From positions 68,703 to 132,702 of the forward strand of contig JAEWUO010000004.1 in the NCBI GenBank assembly GCA_023459335.1: a stretch of DNA of 64,000 bases, in the 5' to 3' direction. A program made the position numbers and the translations under genes. Positions 41,949-50,711 of this stretch are shown in pieces. The first letter of the stretch is position 1; the number at the start of each line of letters is the position of its first letter. The notes under the pieces are model-generated. The model was given only the letters and a program-made list of their open reading frames with translations, made no database searches and was not told where the DNA came from. This DNA comes from Bacillota bacterium (GTDB taxonomy: Bacteria > Bacillota > Clostridia > Christensenellales > CAG-138).

Positions 41949-42749
41949 TCAGGCCTGTTCGTCCGGCTTTTGTTCGGATTTTGCGGGTTCCGGCGGGTAT
42001 TCCGCCAGCGGCGTTTTCGCCAGAGCTTCCCCTGCCTCACGGAGCGCGCGCTTCTTTTGCGCGCGTTGATAAAGCAGGATACCCGCGCCGGAAGCGAGCG
42101 CGGTCGCGGCGAAAACAATAGCCGCGAGGCCGTATTTCTGCAGCCCCAGCGCGTTTCCGCTGATCGTGGAGGTGACGATGGACGGAATCCGCGCGACGCT
42201 GGTGAGCAGGATCCACGGCAGGAATCGGATCTTCGTCAGCCCCGCGACATAGGTAAGCAGATCTTTCGGCGTGCCGGGGATGAGAAAGAGTACAAACGCG
42301 GTCGCGTTGAGCGCTTTTTCGTTATTCAGGTATTTGACCGAATCGATCTTCTCGCGCGGGAAGAATACTTCGACCGCCTTGACGCCGATCTTTCGCACGA
42401 AGAGGAACACGACCGCGGTGCCGATCACGAGCCCGATCCAGTCCAGAACCGTACCCCACACCGCGCCGAACGCGTAACCAGCGGCGATTTCCAGCGGCTC
42501 CGCCGGAATAAACGCGATGACGACCTGAAGTACGATCACGCCGACGAAGAGCACGCACCCCCAGAATCCGCGCTCGTCCACCCATGCGCGGAACGACGCG
42601 GGATCGCCGAGCGTCTTGATGATCGGCCCGCCGACAAAGACGGTCAGTAAAACGATCACGATCAGAAACACCGCAATCGATACGGCGGCGGCGATCTTCT
42701 GTCCGCGCGTAACGGGTTGTCTTTTCTGGGATGACTGCGCTTTTTCCAT
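41949..42749 (-). CDS. TVP38/TMEM64 (DedA-like, VTT domain) membrane protein
   Basis: 266 residues from ATG 42749 (an upstream ATG at 42785 is also in frame; neither has a clear ribosome site). Membrane segments at about 22-45, 65-85 and further on. The VTT-domain core shows 'IPAEPLEIAAGYAFGAVWG' (the G-x-x-F/G motif) and 'FLIPGTPKDLLTYVAGLT'. The family moves or scrambles lipids/undecaprenyl-phosphate carriers in some members; the exact role here is unknown. A cytosolic C-terminal tail is rich in Ala/Glu/Pro. Confidence 0.88.
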   Translation of the reverse strand: MEKAQSSQKRQPVTRGQKIAAAVSIAVFLIVIVLLTVFVGGPIIKTLGDPASFRAWVDERGFWGCVLFVGVIVLQVVIAFIPAEPLEIAAGYAFGAVWGTVLDWIGLVIGTAVVFLFVRKIGVKAVEVFFPREKIDSVKYLNNEKALNATAFVLFLIPGTPKDLLTYVAGLTKIRFLPWILLTSVARIPSIVTSTISGNALGLQKYGLAAIVFAATALASGAGILLYQRAQKKRALREAGEALAKTPLAEYPPEPAKSEQKPDEQA

Positions 42750-42811
42750 AAGGAGAGTATAACCTGCGCGCGCCGGAAAAACCATGTACGGACGGCAACT
42801 TTTTTATGAAC

Positions 42812-43312
42812 CTACGGGAATGGGCGTTGTGACGCAGGCGCCGTGCGGTGATCGGCGGGGGATGCCGAGGCGGGACTGCCGCGCCAGGCGAGCCACCGCC
42901 GGACGAGCGTCTGCCCCGCTGGCGTGCGCCAGTCCTGCTCCAGCGCGGCGTGGCACGCCTGTCCCTGATTCGGCCGCTCGTGGTGACAAAACCGGCACTC
43001 CAGCGGTTCAAACCCCGTACCGAACAGCGCACATAAGCCGCCGCAATAAAACGTGCAGCCGTTCTGAGCAAATTCCTGAAACGCGAACGTCCCCTCGCAG
43101 CCGCGAAACGCAGGCGAAAGCACGCCATAGGTCCGCTCCGGCGAGAGTTCGAGCATCATGCGTCCGCCGTATCCGGCCAGCAGCGCGCGCTCCGCTTCGC
43201 CGACTGTCCACCAGCCCGGGCGTACGCAGTATCCGCGGCAGATTTCGCAGCCGCAGGGCGCGGAGGGAGGGAACCGCTCCGGCAGCGGCTTAACGCGCTT
43301 TTTCCGTTTCAT
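42812..43312 (-). CDS. Cys-rich hypothetical protein
   Basis: 166 residues. Cysteines cluster as 'CGCEICRGYC' (residues 20-29), 'RGCEGTF', 'NGCTFYCGGLC', 'ECRFCHHER' and 'GQACHAALEQDW', enough for an iron-sulfur cluster or zinc centre of the YkgJ-like type. No membrane segment. Family not firmly recognised. The start overlaps the end of the TetR gene by 23 nt, so the two are coupled. Confidence 0.65.
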   Translation of the reverse strand: MKRKKRVKPLPERFPPSAPCGCEICRGYCVRPGWWTVGEAERALLAGYGGRMMLELSPERTYGVLSPAFRGCEGTFAFQEFAQNGCTFYCGGLCALFGTGFEPLECRFCHHERPNQGQACHAALEQDWRTPAGQTLVRRWLAWRGSPASASPADHRTAPASQRPFP

Positions 43313-43967
43313 CGTGGCTGCTTCCCTCCGGCATCATCAGACCGCAGAAAAATTTCAACGTACGGATCATGTAGCCTACGACTTCGTGCACGTCCGCGAG
43401 GCCGTGCTGCGCCATGATGTATTCCTTGGTCAGCGCGATAGAAACATAGTTGTACTGCTCCGCGAAAAGCTTTGCGTCCACCGGCTTGAACAAATTCTTC
43501 TCGATCATCTTAAGGATCAGCTGCTCGTAATATGCCGCGGGCTCAAGCAGGACATAGCGATAATACATTTGCGCGGCGCGTTCGCTTTTGAATTTTTCGA
43601 GATTGATGATCATCGCGGTGTTGGAGAGCGATCCCTTCACGTTCTGACCGACGTGGAACAGGATTGCCTGAAACACTTCCGTGGGCGTCATGACGGCGAG
43701 CATCGCGTCCAGCTCCTCCTCCGACGGGCGCGTCAGGGGAACGAGACAGACGAATTCGTCGTAGAGCGTTTCGAGGATCTCCGCCTTGCCGGAGAAGTGG
43801 TTATAAACCGAGCTCTCCCGAATACCGCACTGCTGCGCGATCTGGCGCATCGATACGCCGTCGTAGCCGCAGCAGGAAAAAAGCTCTGCGGCGGCGTCGA
43901 GGATGGCGCGGGCGGTCGCCAGCCCGCGTTTGCGTTTTTTAATCGGTTCAAAAGCTGCTTCGTCCAT
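43290..43967 (-). CDS. TetR family transcriptional regulator
   Basis: 225 residues. The N-terminal HTH has 'ARAILDAAAELFSCCGYDGVSMRQIAQQCGIRESSVYNHFSGKAEIL', the TetR signature (residues ~18-64). The C-terminal ligand-binding domain is not assignable. It is divergent to the MFS transporter (start 44187) across 219 bp, so it may control that transporter as well as the Cys-rich protein downstream. Ligand unknown. Confidence 0.92.
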   Translation of the reverse strand: MDEAAFEPIKKRKRGLATARAILDAAAELFSCCGYDGVSMRQIAQQCGIRESSVYNHFSGKAEILETLYDEFVCLVPLTRPSEEELDAMLAVMTPTEVFQAILFHVGQNVKGSLSNTAMIINLEKFKSERAAQMYYRYVLLEPAAYYEQLILKMIEKNLFKPVDAKLFAEQYNYVSIALTKEYIMAQHGLADVHEVVGYMIRTLKFFCGLMMPEGSSHDETEKAR

Positions 43968-44152
43968 CGTTTGATCCCCCGTACAAATGATATTTTACAT
44001 CACGGAACACAAAGGATCAATAGATAAACTAACGACTGATCGTTTAGAAGAGGATTCTTTGCCAATCATTGCTGAATTCAGCTGAATTATTTCGCTGGTG
44101 AAACAATCCCGCCGGATTTGCGCAGTATTGCGCCGCGACTGAAAAAATCTCT

Positions 44153-44180
44153 TTGCAAGCGCGTAAAAAGCGGTTAAAAT
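44153..44180 (+). promoter_or_regulatory. MFS gene promoter, apparently giving a leaderless mRNA
   Basis: TTGCAA (44153-44158), 16-bp spacer, TAAAAT (44175-44180). The ATG at 44187 is where transcription should start, and no ribosome site lies between. Confidence 0.5.
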
Positions 44181-44186
44181 ACGCGC

Positions 44187-45374
44187 ATGGCTACTGTTTT
44201 ACTCGTCATCATTTATCTGGCGTTCATCAGCCTCGGCCTGCCGGATTCCATGCTCGGCGCGGCCTGGCCGGTCGCTTACGCCCAATTGGGCGTGCCGGTT
44301 TCCTACGCGGGGTTCGATTCCATCGGCATCACGATCGGGACGGTGGTTTCGAGCCTGATTTCCGTTCGCCTGATCCGCCGGTTCGGCACGGGCGGCGTGA
44401 CCGCCGCGTGCGTGTTGCTGACGGGCGTCGCGCTCCTTAGTATTTCGTTTACGCAGAGTTTCGTCGTGCTGCTGCTGCTCGCGGTTCCGCTGGGGCTTGG
44501 CGCCGGATCGATCGACGCGGCTCTGAATAACTATGTCGCGCTGCATTACAAGGCGAGCCACATGAGTTTTCTGCACGCGTTCTGGGGCGTCGGCGCGACC
44601 ATCAGCCCGCTGATCATGTCATGCTTTTTAAAGCAGAACGGCAATTGGCACGGCGGGTACCGGCTTGTTTCCATCCTCCAGCTGTCCCTCGCGCTGATCA
44701 TGTTCGTCTCTCTGCCGCTCTGGGGCAAGGTAAACCACGCCAAGCCGGAAGAACTGCGCGGCGGCTCGCTGGCGATCGGCAACCGCGAGGCGATCCGGAA
44801 ACGCGGCGTGGTCTTCGCAATACTCGCGTTCTTCTTCTATTGCGCGGCGGAAACTACCGTCGGGCTCTGGGCGGCGACGTATTTCGTGACCGTGCGAGGA
44901 GTGGAGGCAAGCGTCGCCGCAAGCTGGGGCTCGCTGTTTTTCTTCGGCATCATGGGCGGGCGCATGCTCTCGGGCCTGCTGGCCATTCGGGTGAAGGAAC
45001 GTGTCCTGATCAACATCGGACTGGCTGTTTCGGTGATCGGCGTGCTGCTTCTGGCGCTTCCGCTGCCGCAGGCGGTTTCGCTCGCGGGACTGCTGCTCTT
45101 CGGCCTCGGGTGTGCGCCGGTGTTTCCAAACCTGATCCATATCACGCCGCAGCGCTTCGGCGCGGACTATTCGCAGGCGGTCATCGGGCTGCAGATGGCG
45201 TCCGCCTATATCGGCAGTACGCTCATGCCGCCGATCGTCGGCTGGGTCGGACAGAGTTTCGGATTTTCGGGGCTGCCGTATTACCTGCTTGCCTGTCTTG
45301 TGCTGCTGTATCTGAGCATCGTCGTCTGCAACAAAAGGACGGGGTTCGGGCAACCGAAGGCGAAAGAAGCATAA
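44187..45374 (+). CDS. MFS transporter
   Basis: 395 residues with about 12 membrane segments in two six-helix halves, separated by a charged loop at ~190-210 ('PEELRGGSLAIGNREAIRKR'). Family features: 'IGTVVSSLISVRLIRRFGTGGV' (the conserved 2-3 loop) and 'GIMGGRMLSGLLAIRV' in the second half. It resembles the FucP/sugar-permease-like subset ('HAFWGVGATISPL'). Substrate not known. Ends at a strong terminator. Possible target of the divergent TetR gene. Confidence 0.9.
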   Translation: MATVLLVIIYLAFISLGLPDSMLGAAWPVAYAQLGVPVSYAGFDSIGITIGTVVSSLISVRLIRRFGTGGVTAACVLLTGVALLSISFTQSFVVLLLLAVPLGLGAGSIDAALNNYVALHYKASHMSFLHAFWGVGATISPLIMSCFLKQNGNWHGGYRLVSILQLSLALIMFVSLPLWGKVNHAKPEELRGGSLAIGNREAIRKRGVVFAILAFFFYCAAETTVGLWAATYFVTVRGVEASVAASWGSLFFFGIMGGRMLSGLLAIRVKERVLINIGLAVSVIGVLLLALPLPQAVSLAGLLLFGLGCAPVFPNLIHITPQRFGADYSQAVIGLQMASAYIGSTLMPPIVGWVGQSFGFSGLPYYLLACLVLLYLSIVVCNKRTGFGQPKAKEA

Positions 45375-45395
45375 ACATGCGGATCGCAACCATTT

Positions 45396-45420
45396 GCGCG
45401 GAGGAATCCGCGCTTTTTTT
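45396..45420 (+). terminator. MFS terminator
   Basis: GCGCGGA (45396-45402), GGAA loop, TCCGCGC (45407-45413), seven T. Confidence 0.9.
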
Positions 45421-45471
45421 CACAATTTCTCCACGTGCAATCCAAACGTGTGTTCGGTATAATCGTTTTAA

Positions 45472-46734
45472 AAGCAACTTGGCCTGAACGATCAGGAACA
45501 GTGGGTTCTGCTCAACGCAACCACGCCGCTGGGCACGCTGTCCATGCTGAACAACATCGAACGGGGCCTTGCCGCGCAGACCATCAGCCCACGAGAGGCA
45601 GCAACGCTGGCCAACGCCGCAACCCGGCTCGCCGCGGAGAAGCAAAATCTCAAAAGCGGAGATGCGTCAATTTTACCCCCTTTACAGAAGAACCTGCTGC
45701 GTGGAGAATTAGAGGATAAGCTGAGCGGGCTGAAGGCGATTACGGACAGGCTGTCTTCACCTGCATCCCTGCCTGCACCGCCGCATTCGCTGCCGCAGCC
45801 GCAGATGAAACCGCCGGCGAGAAAAGCGCCGGTGCCGAGCCCGACGCCGAGCCCGACGCCGGATGCCGATTCGGAATCGGAAGGTGTTTTTGAGAAGGCA
45901 TGGGACAAGCTAAGATCGTGGGTTGCGGGCTTGTTAACGCAGAATGAAGCCACGTCGACACCGATATCAATGGATGAGAAAGAAGATGCACGCTGGGCAA
46001 AGATCGAAGCAGGAGCGAACGGGAAAGTAAAAGACACCCTCTATGATTGGAGTAGGGGGAAGAACACTGACGGAATGAAACCGTATCCTTTCCCTGCTCC
46101 TGTTCCCGTGATAAAGGATGTCCCATATCCCTCAACTGGGGAAAAAGCCTGTGTATTCTATACCAATACTCCAGGTGCAGCATTTAAGAAACAAGCCGAA
46201 TATCAGCGCAAGGTCTTGGAGAGCATGGGATATGAAGTTGAACTGATACAGACGGATAAAGTCAATGTTTTTCAAACGGAATGGAATAATATGGACCCGA
46301 AAACGACGACAGCTGTGATTATCAGCCATTGTAACGGGATGTCGCTGATATTCGAGCATAACTCAAAAACCAATGCTATCAGCGCAAATGGCTTAGCAAA
46401 AGATGATAAAACAAAACTACCGCCTATATCTGGTCTTAATGGACCTGAAATCGCCGAGTTGTATATTTACGCATGTAATGCAGGTGTGGAGGAATTATTA
46501 GCCAGTAGAGGCACAAATGTTGCAGACGCATTCCGGGACCTTGCTAATGTGGATACCGTGTACGCATATGATGGTTCGGTAGGCTTTGGCCCGCCAAGCA
46601 TTTTTAGAACCACCTATGAACCACGGCTTTCATATGAGCAGAATTATGATGATGTGTTTACAAACTTCAGCATTCCTGCGGAATATGGTAAATCCGGTGC
46701 TTCAGGATTTCTGGAGTATGACAGCGATGATTAA
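45472..46734 (+). pseudogene. 5'-eroded gene with a caspase-like (clan CD) domain
   Basis: The frame is open from just after a TAA at 45469. The first ATG is 45544 (396 residues from there) and lacks a ribosome site, while upstream codons (reading LNDQEQWVLLN...) are coding-like. A TATAAT at 45458-45463 could start transcription. From ATG: a helical, Ala-rich N-part (1-75), a Pro/Ser/Thr linker (76-108, with a PSPTP repeat), then a domain at ~195-390 with 'AVIISHCNG' (His262) and 'ELYIYACNAG' (Cys311), the His/Cys dyad and spacing of caspase-like peptidases. GC falls along the gene. It may be a fragment of a larger secreted or toxin-type protein. Function and activity are not shown. Confidence 0.5.
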
Positions 46735-46745
46735 CGGGGGTACGT

Positions 46746-47351
46746 ATGTCTTTGAAACAAAAAAAACTAGCCGCATATGCAAAAATCCTGCTGATTTTCA
46801 TAATAACCGTAATTACATTATGGTTGTTATACTTTTGTTTTGAGGGTATTATTCTTGACTATATCAATAATTCAAACTATCACGCCGCATATCTTTCTAC
46901 GAGTGGTTATTCTGAAGAGCTTGGGGTACCCGCGCTCGAATATGAATGCTTTCAAGAGGTATATGGTTCCTCGATCAACAGGGTTCGGGAAAGAAGCATA
47001 ATCAATCCAGATGCTGAAATATTACATGACGAATACTCAGGATTTATCACACAATCCACCGAAGTCACGGATATAAATGGTATAAAATTACATTTCACAA
47101 GTTTAATCATTATTACCAGCGAAAATTTCCATTTCGGTTGGCTACGCATCGGGATAGGGAGTTCACGAGCTCTGGTGCATCTGGCATATCTGTTGGATCA
47201 AAAAATAGAAGCAGAAGAACTCATCTATAGTGCTGCGTTTTATCCGGATGTCGACGACGGCTATTACGGAGATGACTGGAGTCGAATTTTATTCTGCTAC
47301 GCTAATGATGGAAAGGTTGAATCGATGGCATTCGAACCTCCTCCCTTCTAA
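46746..47351 (+). CDS. Membrane-anchored hypothetical protein (AT-rich)
   Basis: 201 residues. GGGGG lies before ATG 46746, 11 bp after the caspase-like gene. One N-terminal membrane segment (about 12-36, 'ILLIFIITVITLWLLYFCF') is followed by an extracytoplasmic domain of ~160 residues rich in Tyr, Ser, Ile. No family recognised. Base composition is AT-rich like the end of the preceding gene. Its tight linkage to the caspase-like gene makes a partner or immunity-type role possible, but nothing in its sequence proves it. Confidence 0.65.
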   Translation: MSLKQKKLAAYAKILLIFIITVITLWLLYFCFEGIILDYINNSNYHAAYLSTSGYSEELGVPALEYECFQEVYGSSINRVRERSIINPDAEILHDEYSGFITQSTEVTDINGIKLHFTSLIIITSENFHFGWLRIGIGSSRALVHLAYLLDQKIEAEELIYSAAFYPDVDDGYYGDDWSRILFCYANDGKVESMAFEPPPF

Positions 47352-47430
47352 TCGTTAACTACGAAACATAACAGTCGAGCTCGATTATAGACACAAGAGG
47401 AATATATTCTACCGCTTAGTCTATTCCTGA

Positions 47431-47885
47431 AGAACATCCCGTGTCGATGATAATGTAAAATACACAAATGGAGGTTCTTCGGCTAAATACGGATTTGATT
47501 GTTCCGGTTTGATAAAAAAAGTTTGTGAAAATACCGAATTGGAATTCGGACAGGGTGATTTATGTAACAGTGCTAGATATATGGTGAAGAGCTTTTTGAT
47601 AATCCAGAATATGGAAAGCGAGTATATGATTATAAAAACGGTGAAGAAATGCCTCCATTAATGCCAGGTGATCTGGTCTTTTCAGCGAATTCAGACAACC
47701 TCAGTTTGGACAGACATGTCACGATGGCAACAGGTAACGGACTCCAAGTTGTCGAAGCGAGCGATCGAGCTGGGACAAACAAGGTTACTTATCAGTTTGA
47801 TGCTTATGATACGATAAATGAGGATGGATTATATGTCCGCGGAACAGGACAGGTTGTTACCTACGTAATTCGACCGAACTATTGA
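47431..47885 (+). pseudogene. NlpC/P60 peptidase remnant (5'-truncated, frameshifted)
   Basis: Frame 1 opens after a TGA (47428-47430) and encodes 'RVDDNVKYTNGGSSAKYGFDCSG', containing the NlpC/P60 catalytic Cys in 'YGFDCSGLIKKV'. The reading frame changes near 47587; frame 2 encodes 'MPPLMPGDLVFSANSD', the catalytic His in 'DRHVTMATGNG', and ends at 47885. A one-base loss near 47587 restores both halves. The signal peptide and start are missing. Intact members cut peptidoglycan stem peptides. The ATG at 47649 opens a 78-codon piece that contains only the His half. Confidence 0.75.
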
Positions 47886-47902
47886 CAGGAGAGCTAGTGG
47901 CT

Positions 47903-49237
47903 ATGCATTTGAGAAAGATCATTCTTCTATTGCTCATGATCCTGGTTTTGCTCACGTCTTCCTTCGCGTTTGCGGAGGGGGACTACGAAGAAGGTTCTGG
48001 CTGGAAGTATCAAAATGGTGTTCTTACGATTACCGCTAATGGTGGATTTGAGGCGTATTTTAAGGAAGTAGACGATTACGATCGCGCAAAGAAATACCAA
48101 AACGAACCATACCAGATAGATTGCATTGTTATTGGTAAAAATGTGACACAGTTCTCGATGTTTGCCTTTGGAACAGACTTCTATCCGTCACAGATGATCG
48201 TCGAAGAAGGGAATCCAAATTTCTCTGTTGTTGACGGATGGCTAGTGAATGTAAAGACAAAAACCCTGATCTGCGCAACGGATCTTTACCATTTTCAGTG
48301 GATGTCTTCGGCTAGAAACATACCTGATTCTGTACAATACATCGGTGAGAATGCGTTCTATCCGTTAAACAACATTCAGCAGATTTGCCTGCCGGACAAT
48401 ATAATTGCGATTGAAGATAACGCTTTTGAAAGTTGTGAGGCGTTACAAACAATCGAGTTGCCTTCAAATGTTAAAAAAATTGGAAGATCAGCTTTTAATT
48501 ACTGTCACTCATTGAAGAAAGTGAGTTTAGATACGTCCGTTGATACGATTGGCGAGTATGCTTTTTATTCGTGTTACAATCTTGTAACTATTAACCTGGA
48601 AGATACGCAAATCACCGAACTGAACAGCAACGCGCTTTCAATGGCAGGTATCAAAAGTATTGTCTTGCCTGATACCCTGCAAGCGATCAAAAGCTATGCG
48701 TTCGAATTGTGTTGGTTTCTCGAAACGATAACCGTTTGTTCTGACAATATTGTCATCTTTGACGGGGCTTTTTCAAAATGTGATGCGTTAAAGACGATTA
48801 TTTTCACGAAGGGAGTTCCCAAATGGATTGGATCCCGCCTCTTTGACGAAACGGGTAAAACGGCTGACGGAAAATCTTTTATAAGCAGTTCTTACGAAGC
48901 GGAGGGGAAAGTAATTCCGTATCCGACACTTTACTATACCGCCGCCTACGCCGACGAATGGGCGCCCAACGGCGAAACGGTATGGAACGGCTATCCGATC
49001 GACGAACTATCGCAGGACGAGCTGAATGCGATTCTTGCCGAAGCGCGAGGAGAACCCGTTCCGACACCGACCGCAACCGCCGCGGCAACAGCCTCGCCTG
49101 CGGCGACGCAAGCGGTGGTAGCTGCCATCTTCCGTACTCCATTCATCGTTCTGCTGCTTGCTGGGCTGATCGCGCTAGCCATCGCGGCGATCGTAGTGGT
49201 TGGTGTATTACGCAGACATAAGCAGATAAAACGATAA
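47903..49237 (+). CDS. BspA-type leucine-rich-repeat surface protein 1
   Basis: 444 residues from ATG 47903 (AGGAG at 47887-47891). Signal peptide 1-~24 ('ILVLLTSSFAFAEG'), then ~6 LRR_5 repeats of the Treponema/BspA kind: 'IPDSVQYIGENAFYPLNNIQQICLPDN', 'IEDNAFESCEALQTIELPSN', 'IGRSAFNYCHSLKKVSLD', 'IGEYAFYSCYNLVTINLED'. A Pro/Thr/Ala linker ('PVPTPTATAAATASPA') leads to a membrane anchor and basic tail. Probably an adhesin displayed on the cell surface. The LRR part is AT-rich, the last ~110 codons GC-rich. The C-terminus is closely similar to that of the next gene. Confidence 0.9.
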   Translation: MHLRKIILLLLMILVLLTSSFAFAEGDYEEGSGWKYQNGVLTITANGGFEAYFKEVDDYDRAKKYQNEPYQIDCIVIGKNVTQFSMFAFGTDFYPSQMIVEEGNPNFSVVDGWLVNVKTKTLICATDLYHFQWMSSARNIPDSVQYIGENAFYPLNNIQQICLPDNIIAIEDNAFESCEALQTIELPSNVKKIGRSAFNYCHSLKKVSLDTSVDTIGEYAFYSCYNLVTINLEDTQITELNSNALSMAGIKSIVLPDTLQAIKSYAFELCWFLETITVCSDNIVIFDGAFSKCDALKTIIFTKGVPKWIGSRLFDETGKTADGKSFISSSYEAEGKVIPYPTLYYTAAYADEWAPNGETVWNGYPIDELSQDELNAILAEARGEPVPTPTATAAATASPAATQAVVAAIFRTPFIVLLLAGLIALAIAAIVVVGVLRRHKQIKR

Positions 49238-49266
49238 TTTTAATCCGCCCAAATAGGAGTTTGAAC

Positions 49267-50682
49267 ATGAAGCATCCGTTAAGAAATTACACTGTATGGT
49301 TCGCTATAGCCGCTTGTTTTCTGCTCTGTCTAGCAGCACCCAATCTGTCATATGCAGAGGAACAGGATGACTCCGATTATGATAACCTATCATTTTATGT
49401 AGATAATCCGGATTATCGGATCGAAGACGGGCTCGCAATCGAGATTGCGACAAATACGCTTAAGATGGCTCGTTACGATGTGGTATCGGTGATTATTCCG
49501 AAAAATGTACAAACGATCGGTTTTTCCGCTTTTGAAGAATGTAGTTTGTTAAAATCTGTAGTTGTTCCAGAAGGCGTAAAAACGATCGAAAATGGAGCAT
49601 TTGAAGGGGTCTGTCATCCGACGTCTATCACGCTGCCAACAACTTTGGAGAAGATTGAACCTTATGCTTTTGGAACCTGTGATCTCGATACGCTGATCAT
49701 CCCGCGTAATACGCGATTAGTACCGAATTTAGGGCAGTCAGAGTGGTATGGCGTATTGGATGGTTGTAGTGTTAAAACTCTGGTGTTCTGCGGAACGGAC
49801 GGATTGTTTTTGCCGACAACATTTGGAAGCATTATTTTTCCTGCCGACGGCAGTGGTCGCATCGTATTTTGGGGCGATCCGCCCCAATATATCGAAGTAA
49901 AGAATTTACAGTTCAACTACAAAGGCGGGGACATAAACAGCGGTCCGTTCACGATTTGTTATCCGGCACAATATGCGAACGCATGGGCGCCAAACGGCGA
50001 AACAGAGTGGAATGAACTGCCGATTCGAGCGCTTACAAAAACGGAAGAACGGCAGATAGTACAGCAAGCGCCCAAGTTGTTTTCCGACGAGGACCGCACG
50101 GATGTGACCCAATATCCGGGATGGTCGTTCGATCAGGATCATAACGTGACCATCTATTCCGAAGAAGGATGGTATCGATATTGCGTCAGAAATTGGGGGA
50201 TGGAGATTAATGATTTAAGGTTTGCAGAAGGGATTCGTTACAATATAGAATATTTCGATCCAACAGCGGAGGAGGGAATGTACCCCAGACCATCCGAAGA
50301 GATCACGATGAAACGCTTGATACTACCGAAATCTTTGAGAAAATTGAATATCGAGCATATGATTCCGCAGGAAATTATCGTAACTGAAGGGAATGCGGAA
50401 TATCGCATAGATGATGGGCGGTTGATAGCAATTGATACAGGAAATGTCATCTGGCCGACGGATTCCAATCAATCCAATGGAATTACAAATACGACTGAAG
50501 ATGTTCCCGTCCCGACACCGATTGCTACCGCCGCGCCAGCGGCAACAGCCTTGCCTGCGGCGATGCAAGAGGCGGCATCGACCGTACGTACTCCGTTTAT
50601 CGTTCCGCTGCTTGCTGGGCTGATCGCGCTGGCCGTCGCGGCGATCGTAACCGTCGCTGTTCGGGCGAAAAAAAGAAGATGA
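49267..50682 (+). CDS. BspA-type leucine-rich-repeat surface protein 2
   Basis: 471 residues from ATG 49267 (AGGAG at 49255-49259). Signal peptide ('AACFLLCLAAPNLSYAEE'); LRR_5 repeats 'VIIPKNVQTIGFSAFEECSLLKSVVVPEG' and two more; then a non-repeat domain (about 230-390) and a C-terminal linker/anchor. Shared with protein 1: 'WAPNGET.WN..PI' and 'RTPFIV.LLAGLIALA.AAIV'. Likely a tandem duplicate whose N-terminal repeats diverged or were replaced. Surface location expected; ligand unknown. Confidence 0.88.
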   Translation: MKHPLRNYTVWFAIAACFLLCLAAPNLSYAEEQDDSDYDNLSFYVDNPDYRIEDGLAIEIATNTLKMARYDVVSVIIPKNVQTIGFSAFEECSLLKSVVVPEGVKTIENGAFEGVCHPTSITLPTTLEKIEPYAFGTCDLDTLIIPRNTRLVPNLGQSEWYGVLDGCSVKTLVFCGTDGLFLPTTFGSIIFPADGSGRIVFWGDPPQYIEVKNLQFNYKGGDINSGPFTICYPAQYANAWAPNGETEWNELPIRALTKTEERQIVQQAPKLFSDEDRTDVTQYPGWSFDQDHNVTIYSEEGWYRYCVRNWGMEINDLRFAEGIRYNIEYFDPTAEEGMYPRPSEEITMKRLILPKSLRKLNIEHMIPQEIIVTEGNAEYRIDDGRLIAIDTGNVIWPTDSNQSNGITNTTEDVPVPTPIATAAPAATALPAAMQEAASTVRTPFIVPLLAGLIALAVAAIVTVAVRAKKRR

Positions 50683-50711
50683 TTGAAACCGTATGACTGG
50701 TCGACGCAAAC

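Noticed and set aside
44301..44322. GGTTCGATTCC resembling a tRNA T-loop
   Set aside because: It falls inside the MFS transporter frame and no cloverleaf partner stems are found.
47649..47885. 78-codon ORF as an independent gene
   Set aside because: It is the 3' half of the frameshifted NlpC/P60 gene; its ATG is internal to the domain.
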